Shown piece by piece: positions 46,124 through 55,534 of a DNA stretch of 64,000 nucleotides; position 1 is the stretch's first letter, and each line of letters opens with the position of its first letter. The DNA lies in contig JACAFH010000001.1 in NCBI GenBank assembly GCA_013538715.1, forward strand, positions 62,001 through 126,000, written 5' to 3'. A program made the position numbers and the translations under genes. Under the pieces are notes generated by a model. That model was not told the DNA's origin. It did no database searches and worked only from the letters and a program-made list of their open reading frames with translations. The DNA comes from Candidatus Nitrosothermus koennekei. Its GTDB lineage: Archaea; Thermoproteota; Nitrososphaeria; Nitrososphaerales; Nitrosocaldaceae.

Positions 46124-47053
46124 ATGAAGAGAATACTTCTAATATGGATATCAGTAATTACAATAGGAGTAATAGTTACAGGGATAACAGTTACCTATAT
46201 CACATCATACATGCTACAAGATGTTCATACAGAGGCTGAAAATATAGAGTCATATACACCCGGATATATGGGGGATGGTTACTTTACTCTAGACAATATG
46301 TCTAGATTTGCAAGATATATAGTAATAGGTACCGTAGTAGATGAAACTACTAATCCTTATAATGTAAGAGATAAGATTGAGGAGTATCATTCTGGTATCA
46401 CAGTTAATATAGATACAGATCTTACTGGCATGTACAACGATAAAATGATACATTTCGTTGGCCCGTCAACAAACTGGGTTAAAGCAGGGGATAAGATCCT
46501 TGTATTTCTAGCAGATAAGGAACCAAATAGTGTATGGGGTGATAACTATTACATAATAGGAGGATTATATGGACTCTTCAAGGTGATTGATAGTAAAGTG
46601 TATGGGGAGATCCTGCCAGACGGATTAGTGTTAGAAGATGCTATCAAGGTAATAGAGGAGGCTAGAGCTAACAGAATAAAGAATGTCTCGCTAAATGCAA
46701 AATATATAGTGATAGGGAAGATAAGCAATGTAGTAAGAGAGAACCCGTATTCAGATCTTTATATTACAGCTAATATTGAGAAGGAATTAACAGGTAATTA
46801 TAACGAGAAGAGTATGACACTTCTTATTGATGAGAATATATTAAAACACTGGGGTGAAGGTAGGATAGGAGAGAGGTATCTATTCTTCGTTAGAGATGAT
46901 AGCAGTGAGAGTATTAATACTAGCTATCACATTAGTAAAAGCGGTATATACTACATTAATGAAGATAATATAGCGATAGGGCGTGAGTTTCCAGAAGGTA
47001 TACCAATAGAGGAGTTGGAGGCAAAGATAATCAAGTTCAGGAGAGGATTCTGA
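46124..47053 (+). CDS. Membrane-anchored protein with two related repeats
   Basis: 309 residues from the ATG at 46124 (an in-frame GTG at 46115 overlaps the protease stop). An N-terminal membrane helix (ILLIWISVITIGVIVTGITV) is uncleaved or a signal; the rest is extracellular. Two copies of a domain of about 110 residues follow: ARYIVIGTVVDE...DLTGMYNDK...ILVFLAD...YGLFKVID, and AKYIVIGKISNV...ELTGNYNEK...YLFFVRD...SGIYYINED, each ending with a PDGL or PEGI turn. I do not recognise the domain. Coupled to the protease gene, it is a candidate inhibitor, substrate or anchor for it. Confidence 0.65.
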   Translation: MKRILLIWISVITIGVIVTGITVTYITSYMLQDVHTEAENIESYTPGYMGDGYFTLDNMSRFARYIVIGTVVDETTNPYNVRDKIEEYHSGITVNIDTDLTGMYNDKMIHFVGPSTNWVKAGDKILVFLADKEPNSVWGDNYYIIGGLYGLFKVIDSKVYGEILPDGLVLEDAIKVIEEARANRIKNVSLNAKYIVIGKISNVVRENPYSDLYITANIEKELTGNYNEKSMTLLIDENILKHWGEGRIGERYLFFVRDDSSESINTSYHISKSGIYYINEDNIAIGREFPEGIPIEELEAKIIKFRRGF

Positions 47054-47588
47054 GATACATAGTCTTTTCTAGACATGTAGCGCTTAGGAATCATCAGCCT
47101 AGAGCACCTCATTAGTTCATTGGAGCTCTCATCAGCCCTATCCTCCTGTCAGAGTGAACCTGTCTCATCCATTCAACCCATCTGAGGTGGAGAAAGTTCA
47201 TCAATATGAAGGCTATACAGTGCTCTTTCGGACGTTAATCTTATTTTACCATTCTACAGTTAAGCACCTTCCTTGATTTCTTTGTATTCTATTAATTATT
47301 GCTTTGTTGTATGACTAGCGAGAGATGTTTTGATATATACTCTTAAGACGATTGACACAAGTATAATTAATAGGTTAAGAGATCCTCTTCTCTTCATTTA
47401 GTGTTAGATAATTGGAAGGATTAGTTAATGAGGATAAATAAGGGTAAGGAATGCTATATGTCCATCATCCTAACTCTTTATGAAGTATGCTTAAACTTAG
47501 CCTACAGCAGAATGAAGGAATTATAAGAGCATTCACTCTCACTAGCAGACTACATATATAAAGATAAACAAATTATAGATGATATGCA
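47054..47588. other. Non-coding block of different composition
   Basis: The first 200 bases are close to half GC, unlike the flanks, and carry no open frame. A hairpin AGAGC-A-CC (from 47100) with GG-A-GCTCT and a repeated GGCTGATGA on the minus strand are visible. The latter recalls C/D-box RNA boxes, but the set is incomplete. The remainder has scattered short frames (for example 33 codons from about 47428) without recognisable content. Probably decayed imported DNA. Confidence 0.4.
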
Positions 47589-47720
47589 ATGATGTATTCA
47601 TTGTTATATAGATATGATATAAAGGTAAGAAGGAACTCAAATACTGATGATGTAAAGAAAGATGTTGGTTGCAAGAACCTATTAAATGGAAGAAGAGAGT
47701 TAGCTAGAGCAAATGGATGA
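47589..47720 (+). pseudogene. Transposase relic, IS5-like
   Basis: A 43-codon frame reads YRYDIKVRRNSNTDDV and KKDVGCKNLLNGRRELA before a stop. IKVRRNS followed by a charged segment and Gly-Cys is typical of the region between the second Asp and the final Glu of archaeal IS5-type transposases. The ES-F-S block expected next is missing. It marks the right edge of the accessory island. Confidence 0.4.
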
Positions 47721-47870
47721 TGAAGTTGGGCATGTTATGGCAAAGAAGTACGTTAACAATAAGGCGGGTGTATGTCAATGTATTATGCAATAAAGCACAT
47801 AATGATATAAACTCAAACCCGTAATTTTATATAAATAAGTTTTAAATCTATCTATATATAAAATATATTC

Positions 47871-48425
47871 ATGAGTTTACCAAATGAGATATTATCAGAA
47901 GTAGAGCATAAGATGGATTACAATATATTCAATATAATGATAAATAGAAGATCACAAAGAGCATTTCTGGATAAGGAAGTTGAGTGGTGGAAGATAGAGA
48001 TGATAATTGCTGCAGCAGATACCGCTCCAACAGCTGGAGGATTTCAGGGTTTTGAAATCTATAAGATAAATCAGAAGAGCATGAAACAAGAATTAGTAAA
48101 AGCAGCAAATAATCAACCATGGGTAGATGCACCACTAGTGCTTGTATTTTGTATGAATCCATCAAGAGTGAAGATGAACTTTCCTGATAATATACTTAAG
48201 AAATTTTCATTACAAGATTCTACATTAGCAGCAGCATATGCTCAATTAGCAGCACATGCTTTAGGTTTAAGCAGTATATGGATCGGTATGTTTGATGAAA
48301 AGAAAGTTATGGATATAATTAACACAGATCTAATTCCATCATCTATCCTTTGTATAGGATATCCAAAGAAGTTATTACATCCAAAACCTAAAAGGAACAT
48401 CAAAGAGCTTTTGCATGAAATATAA
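47871..48425 (+). CDS. Nitroreductase family protein
   Basis: 184 residues of the FMN-dependent nitroreductase fold: INRRSQRAFLDKEVEWWKIE (RRSxRxF start), AADTAPTAGGFQGFEIY (FMN contact), and AAHALGLSSIWIGMFDEKKV with IGYPKK near the end. Family members reduce nitro groups, quinones or flavins with NAD(P)H. It has its own promoter (TTTTATATAAATAAG upstream) and lies just before the his genes, on the same strand, without a known link. Confidence 0.87.
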   Translation: MSLPNEILSEVEHKMDYNIFNIMINRRSQRAFLDKEVEWWKIEMIIAAADTAPTAGGFQGFEIYKINQKSMKQELVKAANNQPWVDAPLVLVFCMNPSRVKMNFPDNILKKFSLQDSTLAAAYAQLAAHALGLSSIWIGMFDEKKVMDIINTDLIPSSILCIGYPKKLLHPKPKRNIKELLHEI

Positions 48426-48472
48426 TATTTAATATAAATACTTTTTAATAGGAAATGAGATAATCACTATGC

Positions 48473-49048
48473 TTGAGAATAATTAATATAAATAGAGAAA
48501 CGAAAGAGACAGAGATTAAATTAGAGCTTAATATGGATGGTAAAGGTATTTGTAACATAGATACAACTATATCATTCTTAGATCATATAATTACTAGTAT
48601 GGTAAAGCATGCTAAATTGGATCTTACATTATATGCTAAATCAAAAGATGGAATTAAGCATCATCTGATTGAAGACGTTGCTATAGTATTAGGATTAGCG
48701 ATAGATCAAGCGTTAGGAGATAGAAAAGGGATAGCAAGATTCGGATACTCTCTACTTCCTATGGATGGTTCATTAGCAAAGGCTGCTGTAGATCTAGTAA
48801 GGCGAAGCTATTATATCCTTACGATTAATATTGAGAGAGAAGAGATTGAAGGTATTGCTAGAGAGGATATATTACACTTCTTTGAGTCATTATTAAAGAA
48901 TTTAAATGCATGTGTGCATCTAATTATAGAATATGGAGAGAATGATCATCACAAAATAGAAGCGTTAATAAAAGCATTTGCTTTAGCACTAAGACAAGCA
49001 ATTAAGATAGAGAATGATGAGATACCAAGTACAAAAGGTGTTATGTAA
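48473..49048 (+). CDS. hisB: Imidazoleglycerol-phosphate dehydratase
   Basis: Sixth step of histidine synthesis. 191 residues, monofunctional. The two Mn-binding motifs are FLDHIITSMVKHA and HHLIEDVAIVLG, with the repeat HFFESLLKN and ENDHHKIEALIKAFA. Start is TTG. First gene of hisB-hisH-hisA-hisF; its stop overlaps the hisH ATG by one base (TAATG). Confidence 0.95.
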   Translation: MRIININRETKETEIKLELNMDGKGICNIDTTISFLDHIITSMVKHAKLDLTLYAKSKDGIKHHLIEDVAIVLGLAIDQALGDRKGIARFGYSLLPMDGSLAKAAVDLVRRSYYILTINIEREEIEGIAREDILHFFESLLKNLNACVHLIIEYGENDHHKIEALIKAFALALRQAIKIENDEIPSTKGVM

Positions 49049-49644
49049 TGATACTTATCTTTGATTATGGAGCAGGTAATATATTTAGTCTAAAAAGTGC
49101 TATAGAGAGATTAAATGCTAATGTTAAGGTAGTTAATTCTCTTGACGAGAGTTTTGACGGTTTAATACTACCAGGAGTAGGAAATTTCGATCCAGCAATG
49201 AGAAGTATAAGAAAGTATAAAAAGATTATAGAAGAAGCAGTAAGATCTGAAGTGCCAATTTTAGGTATATGTTTAGGTATGGAGATGTTATTTAATAAGA
49301 GCGAAGAAGGGAGATTAAAGGGTTTAAGTATTTTAGATGGAGAAGTTACTATATTACCAGAGAAGAGAGTGAAGATACCTCATATGGGATGGAATAACCT
49401 CTTGATAAGTAAAGATAGTAAATTGTTAAAAGGTTTAAAAAATAACTCTTGGTTATATTTTGTGCATTCATATAGAGTAAAGCCGAAGAATAAGAGTATT
49501 GTAGTTGGAGAAGCAGAATATGGAATAAGATTTCCAGTAGTTGTAGAATATAAAAATCTATTTGGAACACAATTCCATCCAGAGAAATCTGAAAAGAATG
49601 GGGAGATAATACTTAGGAACTTTATAGAGATGTGTAGAAAATGA
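49048..49644 (+). CDS. hisH: Imidazole glycerol phosphate synthase, glutaminase subunit
   Basis: Supplies ammonia from glutamine to HisF. 198 residues, class I amidotransferase: LPGVGNFDPAM, nucleophile Cys in ILGICLGMEML, and the His-Glu pair in GTQFHPEKSEKNG. It overlaps hisA by four bases (ATGA), so translation is coupled. Confidence 0.95.
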   Translation: MILIFDYGAGNIFSLKSAIERLNANVKVVNSLDESFDGLILPGVGNFDPAMRSIRKYKKIIEEAVRSEVPILGICLGMEMLFNKSEEGRLKGLSILDGEVTILPEKRVKIPHMGWNNLLISKDSKLLKGLKNNSWLYFVHSYRVKPKNKSIVVGEAEYGIRFPVVVEYKNLFGTQFHPEKSEKNGEIILRNFIEMCRK

Positions 49645-50333
49645 AGATAATACCAGCAATAGATCTTATGCAGGGTAAAGTAGTAAGGTTGATTAAAGGA
49701 AACCCTAAAAATATGATAGTTTATAGTAACAATCCTTTAGAAGTAGCAAAGAGATTTGAACAATATGCTGACGCACTCCATATAATTGATCTAGATGCTA
49801 CTTTATCATTAGGTAATAATAAGAATATAATTAAGACTATAGCAGATAATGTTAATATAGAGATAGAAGTTGGAGGGGGTATAAGAAGCATAGAGTATGC
49901 TCTTGAGGTACTGAATTATGCAGACTCGATAATCATTGGTACGTTAGCGTATAGAGATAGAAGCACTCTAATTGAATTGATGAGATATGCGAAGGATAGA
50001 ATAATAATTGCTCTAGATCATAGAAATGGTAAAGTAATGACTGATGGGTGGGTTAAAGATACTAACGAGGATCTAATAACATCAATAAATTATTTCAAGA
50101 ATATAGGCATAGAGAAGTTTCTAGTTACTAACATAGAAAGGGATGGAACGTTAGAAGGTGTTGATCTAACTACATATGAGAGGATAAGCAAGATAGGAAA
50201 GATAATAGCGTCTGGTGGTATTAGTAGTATTAATGATATTATCAATCTAAAGAGGATTGGAATTTATGGCGCTATACTAGGAAAATCACTCTATGATGGT
50301 AGAATTAAGATAGAGAATGTGAAGGATCTATGA
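49641..50333 (+). CDS. hisA: ProFAR isomerase
   Basis: Isomerises ProFAR to PRFAR. 230 residues, TIM barrel with two half-barrels: [14 protein letters not shown] (general base Asp8) and the matching [13 protein letters not shown] (Asp near 169), plus phosphate loops VGGGIRS and ASGGISS. A four-base overlap joins it to hisF. Confidence 0.95.
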   Translation: MKIIPAIDLMQGKVVRLIKGNPKNMIVYSNNPLEVAKRFEQYADALHIIDLDATLSLGNNKNIIKTIADNVNIEIEVGGGIRSIEYALEVLNYADSIIIGTLAYRDRSTLIELMRYAKDRIIIALDHRNGKVMTDGWVKDTNEDLITSINYFKNIGIEKFLVTNIERDGTLEGVDLTTYERISKIGKIIASGGISSINDIINLKRIGIYGAILGKSLYDGRIKIENVKDL

Positions 50334-51130
50334 TTACAAAGAGAGTAATTCCATGTTTAGATGTTGATAACGCTAGAGTAGTTAAAGGTGTATCATTTGT
50401 TAATATTCAAGATGCTGGAGATCCAGTAGAACTCGCAAAGATGTATAGTGATGAAGGAGCAGATGAGTTGGTATTTCTAGACATAACAGCATCAGAACAG
50501 GGAAGAGAAACCATGAGGAATTTGGTTAGAGAAGTTGCAAAAGTCATTAACATACCATTTACAGTTGGTGGGGGAATAAAGGATCTTAATGATGCAAGAG
50601 CATTATTGCTTAACGGTGCAGATAAAGTGTCAATAAACACAGCTGCAGTTAATAATCCATCATTAATTAAGGATCTCATGAGGATCTATGGTAAGCAATG
50701 CGTTGTAGTTGCTATAGATGCAAAGAGAAATTATGATTTGAAGCATAGAAAGAATGTTATAAAGACAGATAAAGGTAGATGCTGGTTTGAGGTTTATATC
50801 TATGGAGGAAAGAAAGCAACTGGTATAGATGCTATAGAATGGGCTAAGAAAGTAGAGAGGTTAGGAGCAGGAGAGATATTATTAACTAGTATAGATAATG
50901 ATGGAAAAAAGGATGGATATGATCTAATATTAACTAAAGCTATAAGCCATGCTGTTAACATACCAATCATAGCATCAGGTGGTTGTGGTAAACCTAAGCA
51001 TATGTTAGATGTATTCAGAGAAGCTGGTGCAGATGCAGCATTAGCAGCATCGATCTTTCATTATAGAGAGTATACCATTCAAGAGGTTAAGAGGTATTTA
51101 AAGAGAAATAATGTAATAGTTAGGTTATAA
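50330..51130 (+). CDS. hisF: Imidazole glycerol phosphate synthase, cyclase subunit
   Basis: Closes the imidazole ring, giving IGP and AICAR. 266 residues: [14 protein letters not shown] (Asp11), [22 protein letters not shown] (Asp near 140-200) and [13 protein letters not shown] stretch of about ten residues, [16 protein letters not shown], is the usual loop of HisF. Last gene of the his cluster, abutting the end of cofE on the other strand with no gap. Confidence 0.96.
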   Translation: MITKRVIPCLDVDNARVVKGVSFVNIQDAGDPVELAKMYSDEGADELVFLDITASEQGRETMRNLVREVAKVINIPFTVGGGIKDLNDARALLLNGADKVSINTAAVNNPSLIKDLMRIYGKQCVVVAIDAKRNYDLKHRKNVIKTDKGRCWFEVYIYGGKKATGIDAIEWAKKVERLGAGEILLTSIDNDGKKDGYDLILTKAISHAVNIPIIASGGCGKPKHMLDVFREAGADAALAASIFHYREYTIQEVKRYLKRNNVIVRL

Positions 51131-51856
51131 TTATCTAAAGAGATCTCTGTCTTTATCTCTAATAAGCATGTTTATTGAACAATCGGATATTTCATAATCA
51201 TAACCTCTAATTACTGCTATAGGTGTTCTATCTAATTTATTCATAACTAGTTCAGCTGCTGACGCTAATTCATCTACAATCGCAATATTAGTAACTTTTA
51301 ATTCGTTGTCATAAGGATCTCTCATTCCCCTATAATCTTTTAATGGTTTTATACCACATATGCCAATAGCAACATTTACTTGTCCTTCTCTAAACGCTCT
51401 TCCAAATGTATCTGAGATTATTACAGCAACATCTTTATCTGTTAGTTCTTTTATCCTCTTCCTTATTAAAAAGGCAGATCTATCTGGATCTTCTGGTAAT
51501 AAGACTAATCCATCTCTAACGTTAGACCTATCAACAGCAGAGTTTGCACATATAAAGCCATGTTTAGTCTCTGTTATTATTACACCCTTACTAGCCCTTA
51601 TTATATTCATTGCTTCGTTTAATATAACCTCTACAACTCGTGCGTCTTTATTATGCTCTTTTGCTAACTCTATAGCTCTAGATGATGGCTTTATATCATC
51701 AAATTTCACAACTCTTCCTTCAACTTTTGATACTATCTTATGTGCAATAACTATTATATCCTTCTCTTCTAAATTAAAAGAATTTATTATAATCTCTGCT
51801 ATATCCATACCTTTTACAAACTCAGTATCGAGTTTTATAGGTATTATTTTAATCAT
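51131..51856 (-). CDS. cofE: Coenzyme F420-0:L-glutamate ligase
   Basis: Adds glutamates to coenzyme F420. 241 residues, archaeal CofE: DIIVIAHKIVSKVEGRVV, RDGLVLLPEDPDRSAFLIRK, VIISDTFGRAFREGQVNVAIG and MRDPYDNELKVTNIAIVDELASAAELVM. It follows the HAD phosphatase gene by one base, so both are co-transcribed. Nitrososphaerota are known to make F420. Confidence 0.93.
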   Translation of the reverse strand: MIKIIPIKLDTEFVKGMDIAEIIINSFNLEEKDIIVIAHKIVSKVEGRVVKFDDIKPSSRAIELAKEHNKDARVVEVILNEAMNIIRASKGVIITETKHGFICANSAVDRSNVRDGLVLLPEDPDRSAFLIRKRIKELTDKDVAVIISDTFGRAFREGQVNVAIGICGIKPLKDYRGMRDPYDNELKVTNIAIVDELASAAELVMNKLDRTPIAVIRGYDYEISDCSINMLIRDKDRDLFR

Positions 51857-51857
51857 C

Positions 51858-52502
51858 TTATCTATTCCTTACTTGAATAGTCCCATAATGACTTTCTATA
51901 GCTGTAAGTAATAACCTCAGATCCTTCTCGTCTATTATAACATCTGCTTTATTATTAACTATCTCTTGACCATTAAATGCCACTTTAAAACCTGCTATCT
52001 CAAAGAGTGTAAGATCATTAGCACCATCTACTACAGATACTATATCCTCTTTCTTCTCACCAAACTCTCTAACTACTTTTGCTATAGCATTTGCTTTATT
52101 TGAGTTAACCATTATATCTACTCCGCTTAATACATTGTTATTAAAGATCAATTCGTTAGATGCTATGTAATCCAAACCTAATTCATGTTTTAGTCTCTCT
52201 GTCATTATAGTAAATCCTCCAGATACTGCTATTATTCTCCACCCTGCTCTCTTTAATTTATAACACACTTCTTTTGCTCCATTCATTAAAGGCATCTCTC
52301 TAGCAATCTTTAATGCGTCTTCATATCTTATACCTCTCAAAGCGTCTATTCTCCTAAGAAGACCTTCTTCCCATGGTATCTCTCCTCTTAAACCTTTAAG
52401 AGTAATATCCATTATCTCTTTTTCCTTATTAACAAGCTTTGCAAGTTTTGGTAGATACTCTGCATCGTATAGCACGCCTTCTACATCGAATATTACAAGC
52501 AT
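51858..52502 (-). CDS. HAD-family phosphatase, SerB-like
   Basis: 214 residues of the HAD-IB group. The nucleophile motif is FDVEGVLYD (Asp6; the acid Asp is Glu8, as in the DxE variants MtnX and ThrH). Motif II AVSGGF (the Ser), the Lys in NSNKANAIAK and motif IV VVDGANDLTLFE complete the site. Phosphoserine phosphatase is the likeliest role, but the DxE change leaves another phosphomonoester possible. Operon with cofE. Confidence 0.8.
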   Translation of the reverse strand: MLVIFDVEGVLYDAEYLPKLAKLVNKEKEIMDITLKGLRGEIPWEEGLLRRIDALRGIRYEDALKIAREMPLMNGAKEVCYKLKRAGWRIIAVSGGFTIMTERLKHELGLDYIASNELIFNNNVLSGVDIMVNSNKANAIAKVVREFGEKKEDIVSVVDGANDLTLFEIAGFKVAFNGQEIVNNKADVIIDEKDLRLLLTAIESHYGTIQVRNR

Positions 52503-52597
52503 TTAGTGATATACTCATCTATATCTTATATTAAGGTTTTTTGTTTCTAGCTTCATATATAATAATAATTATTAATCGCATCTAGAATATTACTAAT

Positions 52598-52876
52598 ATG
52601 AGTGAAGCGAGATATCAAGTTGAAGTTAAGGAGAGTGATAAATCACTTAGATTAAATGAAGAGGTAAAGAAGGAATTACAATCTTCTGGTATGCTTGATG
52701 AGAAGGGAAGATTAAAGATTAGTGGAGTAAGTGCAAAAATGCTTAAACGTATGAAGCAAGAATATGTAGATTGCCCAGTATTAAATAAACAGATACCGTT
52801 CTTACAATGCTATATATGTAAGAATTTTATAAGTAGAATTAAAGGACAAGTTTATTGTAAAGGTGAACCATTATAG
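52598..52876 (+). CDS. Small Cys-containing hypothetical protein
   Basis: 92 residues. The charged N-terminal two thirds are helical; the C-terminus has DCPVLNKQIPFLQCYICKNF and GQVYCKG. The four Cys could form a small metal site (C..C-X2-C..C). I do not recognise a family. It ends four bases before the proS ATG, so it is likely co-expressed with proS; a translation-related role is only a guess. Confidence 0.65.
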   Translation: MSEARYQVEVKESDKSLRLNEEVKKELQSSGMLDEKGRLKISGVSAKMLKRMKQEYVDCPVLNKQIPFLQCYICKNFISRIKGQVYCKGEPL

Positions 52877-52880
52877 GGAT

Positions 52881-54320
52881 ATGAGCAAAGAGATTGGTAT
52901 AACAATAAGTAAAGAAGAAGATTTTAGTGAGTGGTATACACAAGTAGTATTAAAAGCTGAATTAATAGATTATGCACCAGTAAAGGGATTTATAGTATTG
53001 AGACCTGATGGTTATGCATTATGGGAGAATATAAAGAATATAGCAGATAAGAAGTTTAAAGAGACTGGACATAAAAATGGATTCTTACCAGTTCTAATAC
53101 CAGAAAGTTTATTGTCTAAAGAGGCTCATCATTTTCAAGGATTTAAACCTGAAGTATTCTGGGTTACTCATACTGGCGATAACAAACTTATAGAGAGATT
53201 GGCTGTAAGACCCACATCAGAGACTTTAGCTTATGAAATATTTGCAAAATGGATTAGAAGTTATAGAGATCTCCCATTGAAACTTAACTTCTGGAATAGT
53301 GCATTAAGAGCAGAGATAAAATCGACTAAACCGTTGATAAGGAACTCTGAATTTCTATGGCAAGAAGGACATACAATTCATGAAAGTAGAGATGAAGCAG
53401 AGAAAGAGGCTTTAATGATGCTTAATATATATAGAGAGATAATAGAAGATTATCTAGCTATACCAGTTATAGTAGGCTATAAGAGTGATAGAGAAAAGTT
53501 TGTAGGTGCAGAGTATACATTAACACTTGAAGCATTAATGCCAGACGGCAAGGCATTGCAAATGGGTACATCTCATAATTTAGCACAAAACTTCTCTAAA
53601 GTATTTAATATAAAATTCTTGAATAAGGATAACGAAGAGGTATATGCATGGCAAACATCATGGGGTATCTCATGGAGATTAATAGGAGCTATAGTTATGA
53701 CTCATGGAGACAAGCATGGTTTAATACTTCCACCAAAAATAGCACCTTTACAAGTAATCATAGTGCCTATTTATTATAAGAGTAAGGATAAAGATATCAT
53801 AATGGAAAAGGCAAGAAAGGTTAAAGATCTCCTTAATACTAATTCAATCAGAGTAGAGATTGATGAGAGAGAGGAGTATACTCCAGGTTATAAATTTAAT
53901 CATTGGGAGATGAAGGGTATTCCATTAAGGATTGAGATAGGACCAAGAGATGTTAATAATAAGCGAGTTGTAATCTCAAGAAGAGATACCAATGAAAAGT
54001 ATGAGATTAATGATGAAGTAATATTAATGAAGGTTAACGAATTGTTAGAGAGTATACAAAACAATCTATATAATAAGGCTAAGATGTTATTAGAGAGTAA
54101 TATTCATGAGGTATATAATTATGAAGATATGAAGAGTTTAATTGAGAAAGGAGGTTTCATTAAGGCATCATGGTGTGGTAATGAAGAATGTGAGGTTAGA
54201 ATAAAAGAAGAGATTGGAGCTGATATAAGAGTGATACCATTTAATTCACATTCAAATAACAATTGTATATATTGTAATGGAAAAGGAAGGCATATAGCAT
54301 ACTTTGCAAGAGCATATTAG
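52881..54320 (+). CDS. proS: Prolyl-tRNA synthetase, archaeal/eukaryotic type
   Basis: Charges tRNA-Pro. 479 residues from the ATG at 52881 (MSKEIGITISKEEDFSEWY); an upstream in-frame GTG lies inside the previous gene. Class II motifs: the RPTSETLAYEIFAKWI region (motif 2 with LRNSEFLWQEGHT nearby) and motif 3 in TSWGISWRLIGAIVMTHGD. The anticodon domain and the C-terminal zinc-binding extension characteristic of this type follow: SWCGNEECEVRIKEE and NCIYCNGKGRHIAYFARAY (four Cys). Confidence 0.96.
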   Translation: MSKEIGITISKEEDFSEWYTQVVLKAELIDYAPVKGFIVLRPDGYALWENIKNIADKKFKETGHKNGFLPVLIPESLLSKEAHHFQGFKPEVFWVTHTGDNKLIERLAVRPTSETLAYEIFAKWIRSYRDLPLKLNFWNSALRAEIKSTKPLIRNSEFLWQEGHTIHESRDEAEKEALMMLNIYREIIEDYLAIPVIVGYKSDREKFVGAEYTLTLEALMPDGKALQMGTSHNLAQNFSKVFNIKFLNKDNEEVYAWQTSWGISWRLIGAIVMTHGDKHGLILPPKIAPLQVIIVPIYYKSKDKDIIMEKARKVKDLLNTNSIRVEIDEREEYTPGYKFNHWEMKGIPLRIEIGPRDVNNKRVVISRRDTNEKYEINDEVILMKVNELLESIQNNLYNKAKMLLESNIHEVYNYEDMKSLIEKGGFIKASWCGNEECEVRIKEEIGADIRVIPFNSHSNNNCIYCNGKGRHIAYFARAY

Positions 54321-54964
54321 TGATATTAATGTTTGATCTACTTGGGTTCGATCCAACAGTTGGCTATATAGGATTATTTACTATAAGCTTTATTGCTAGT
54401 GTTATACCGTTCATACCGGTCCCATTTTTTATCTTCTTATTAATCATGGGCGCTGATCCTTCATTCGATCCTAATATATTAGCATTAAGTTCCACTATTG
54501 GTTCTACTATTGGTAAAGTAATTATATTTTATGCAAGCTATTATGGTAGAAATGCATTAAGTAATGATAGTAAAATTAAGATGAAACCTTTGCAGAATGT
54601 TGTTAGAAGATATGGTTGGATTGCTGCATTTATTGCAGCTGCAACGCCAGTTCCTGATGATTTAGTATATATACCTTTAGGTTTATCAAAATATAATCCA
54701 CTATATTTCATCATCTCTACATTTGGAGGGAAAGCAACACTTTCAGAGATCATAGTATGGAGTGGTAAGTTTGGATTAGAGGATTTTATAAAACCATTAC
54801 TTAACGATACACAATCTATACTTATACTTTATATAACAGCTATCATCCTAGCAATAATTCTAGCAATAATAATATATTTTATGACTAGATTAGAATGGAG
54901 TAAGTATATAGGAAAGATATTTCCATGGGCTTTAGATGACGAAAAGGATGATAAATCATCTTGA
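54320..54964 (+). CDS. DedA/VTT-domain membrane protein
   Basis: About 211-214 residues, start GTG at 54320 or ATG at 54329. Five to six membrane helices with the DedA/SNARE-associated signature: FIPVPFFIFLLIMGA, the loop RYGWIAAFIAAATPVPDDLVYIPLG (family FxxR-x-P) and FGGKATLSEIIVW. Relatives are flippases or ion-coupled transporters for lipid carriers. Overlaps the proS stop and, convergently, the end of the aag gene by nine bases. Confidence 0.78.
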   Translation: MILMFDLLGFDPTVGYIGLFTISFIASVIPFIPVPFFIFLLIMGADPSFDPNILALSSTIGSTIGKVIIFYASYYGRNALSNDSKIKMKPLQNVVRRYGWIAAFIAAATPVPDDLVYIPLGLSKYNPLYFIISTFGGKATLSEIIVWSGKFGLEDFIKPLLNDTQSILILYITAIILAIILAIIIYFMTRLEWSKYIGKIFPWALDDEKDDKSS

Positions 54965-55534
54965 TACAAACGGATTATCTTTTATGTAGAATCTCCATTG
55001 TTTATCTAAGGCATCTCTTATACCTATTCTCGATGCACTCTCTATCTTATCGATTGGAATATCATATCCATTAATAACATACAGCTCACATTCTCTTGTT
55101 AGATCTATCTCATTAAGACTTTTATCTATGGATAGTGCTTGTGTGAGTCTTCCCGGTCCACTAGTTAATTTATATATATCATCTACACCTCTCTTCTTCT
55201 TCATAATCTCTATCCCTGACAAAGGCTCTACAGCCCTTATTAATACTGCACCAGCAGAGCTCTTCTCATCCTTTGCAACTATATTAAAACAATAATGATT
55301 GCCATATGTAAAGTATACATATGAATACCCTACCTCTCCAAACATGGGCTTATTCCTTTTAGTTAAGCCTTTGTAAGAATGACTTGCTGGGTCATCGAAT
55401 GACTTATACGCTTCAGTCTCTACTATCATAGCAGTAAGTATATTGTCGCTAATTACTCTAACTAAGATCTTACCTAAAAGTTCTTGAGCAACTTTAACTG
55501 TATCTCTAGCATAGAAAGGTCTCTCTATTATCAA
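54956..55534 (-). CDS. 3-methyladenine DNA glycosylase, AAG/MPG type
   Basis: Removes alkylated and deaminated purines. 192 residues of the eukaryote-like AAG family: RPFYARDTVKVAQELLGKILVR, VETEAYKSFDDPASHSYKGLT with the catalytic Glu, GEVGYSYVYFTYGNHYCFNIV, GAVLIRAVEPLSG and TSGPGRLTQAL. It overlaps the udg gene by four bases, so two base-excision enzymes are made together. Confidence 0.93.
   Translation of the reverse strand: MIIERPFYARDTVKVAQELLGKILVRVISDNILTAMIVETEAYKSFDDPASHSYKGLTKRNKPMFGEVGYSYVYFTYGNHYCFNIVAKDEKSSAGAVLIRAVEPLSGIEIMKKKRGVDDIYKLTSGPGRLTQALSIDKSLNEIDLTRECELYVINGYDIPIDKIESASRIGIRDALDKQWRFYIKDNPFVSR

Noticed and set aside
47095-47165. C/D-box guide RNA on the minus strand
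   Set aside because: TGATGA and CTGA-like boxes occur, but the C box lacks the leading purine and no D' box is at the right distance.
51360-51911. 183-codon ORF antisense to cofE
   Set aside because: Shadow frame; cofE motifs are complete on the other strand.
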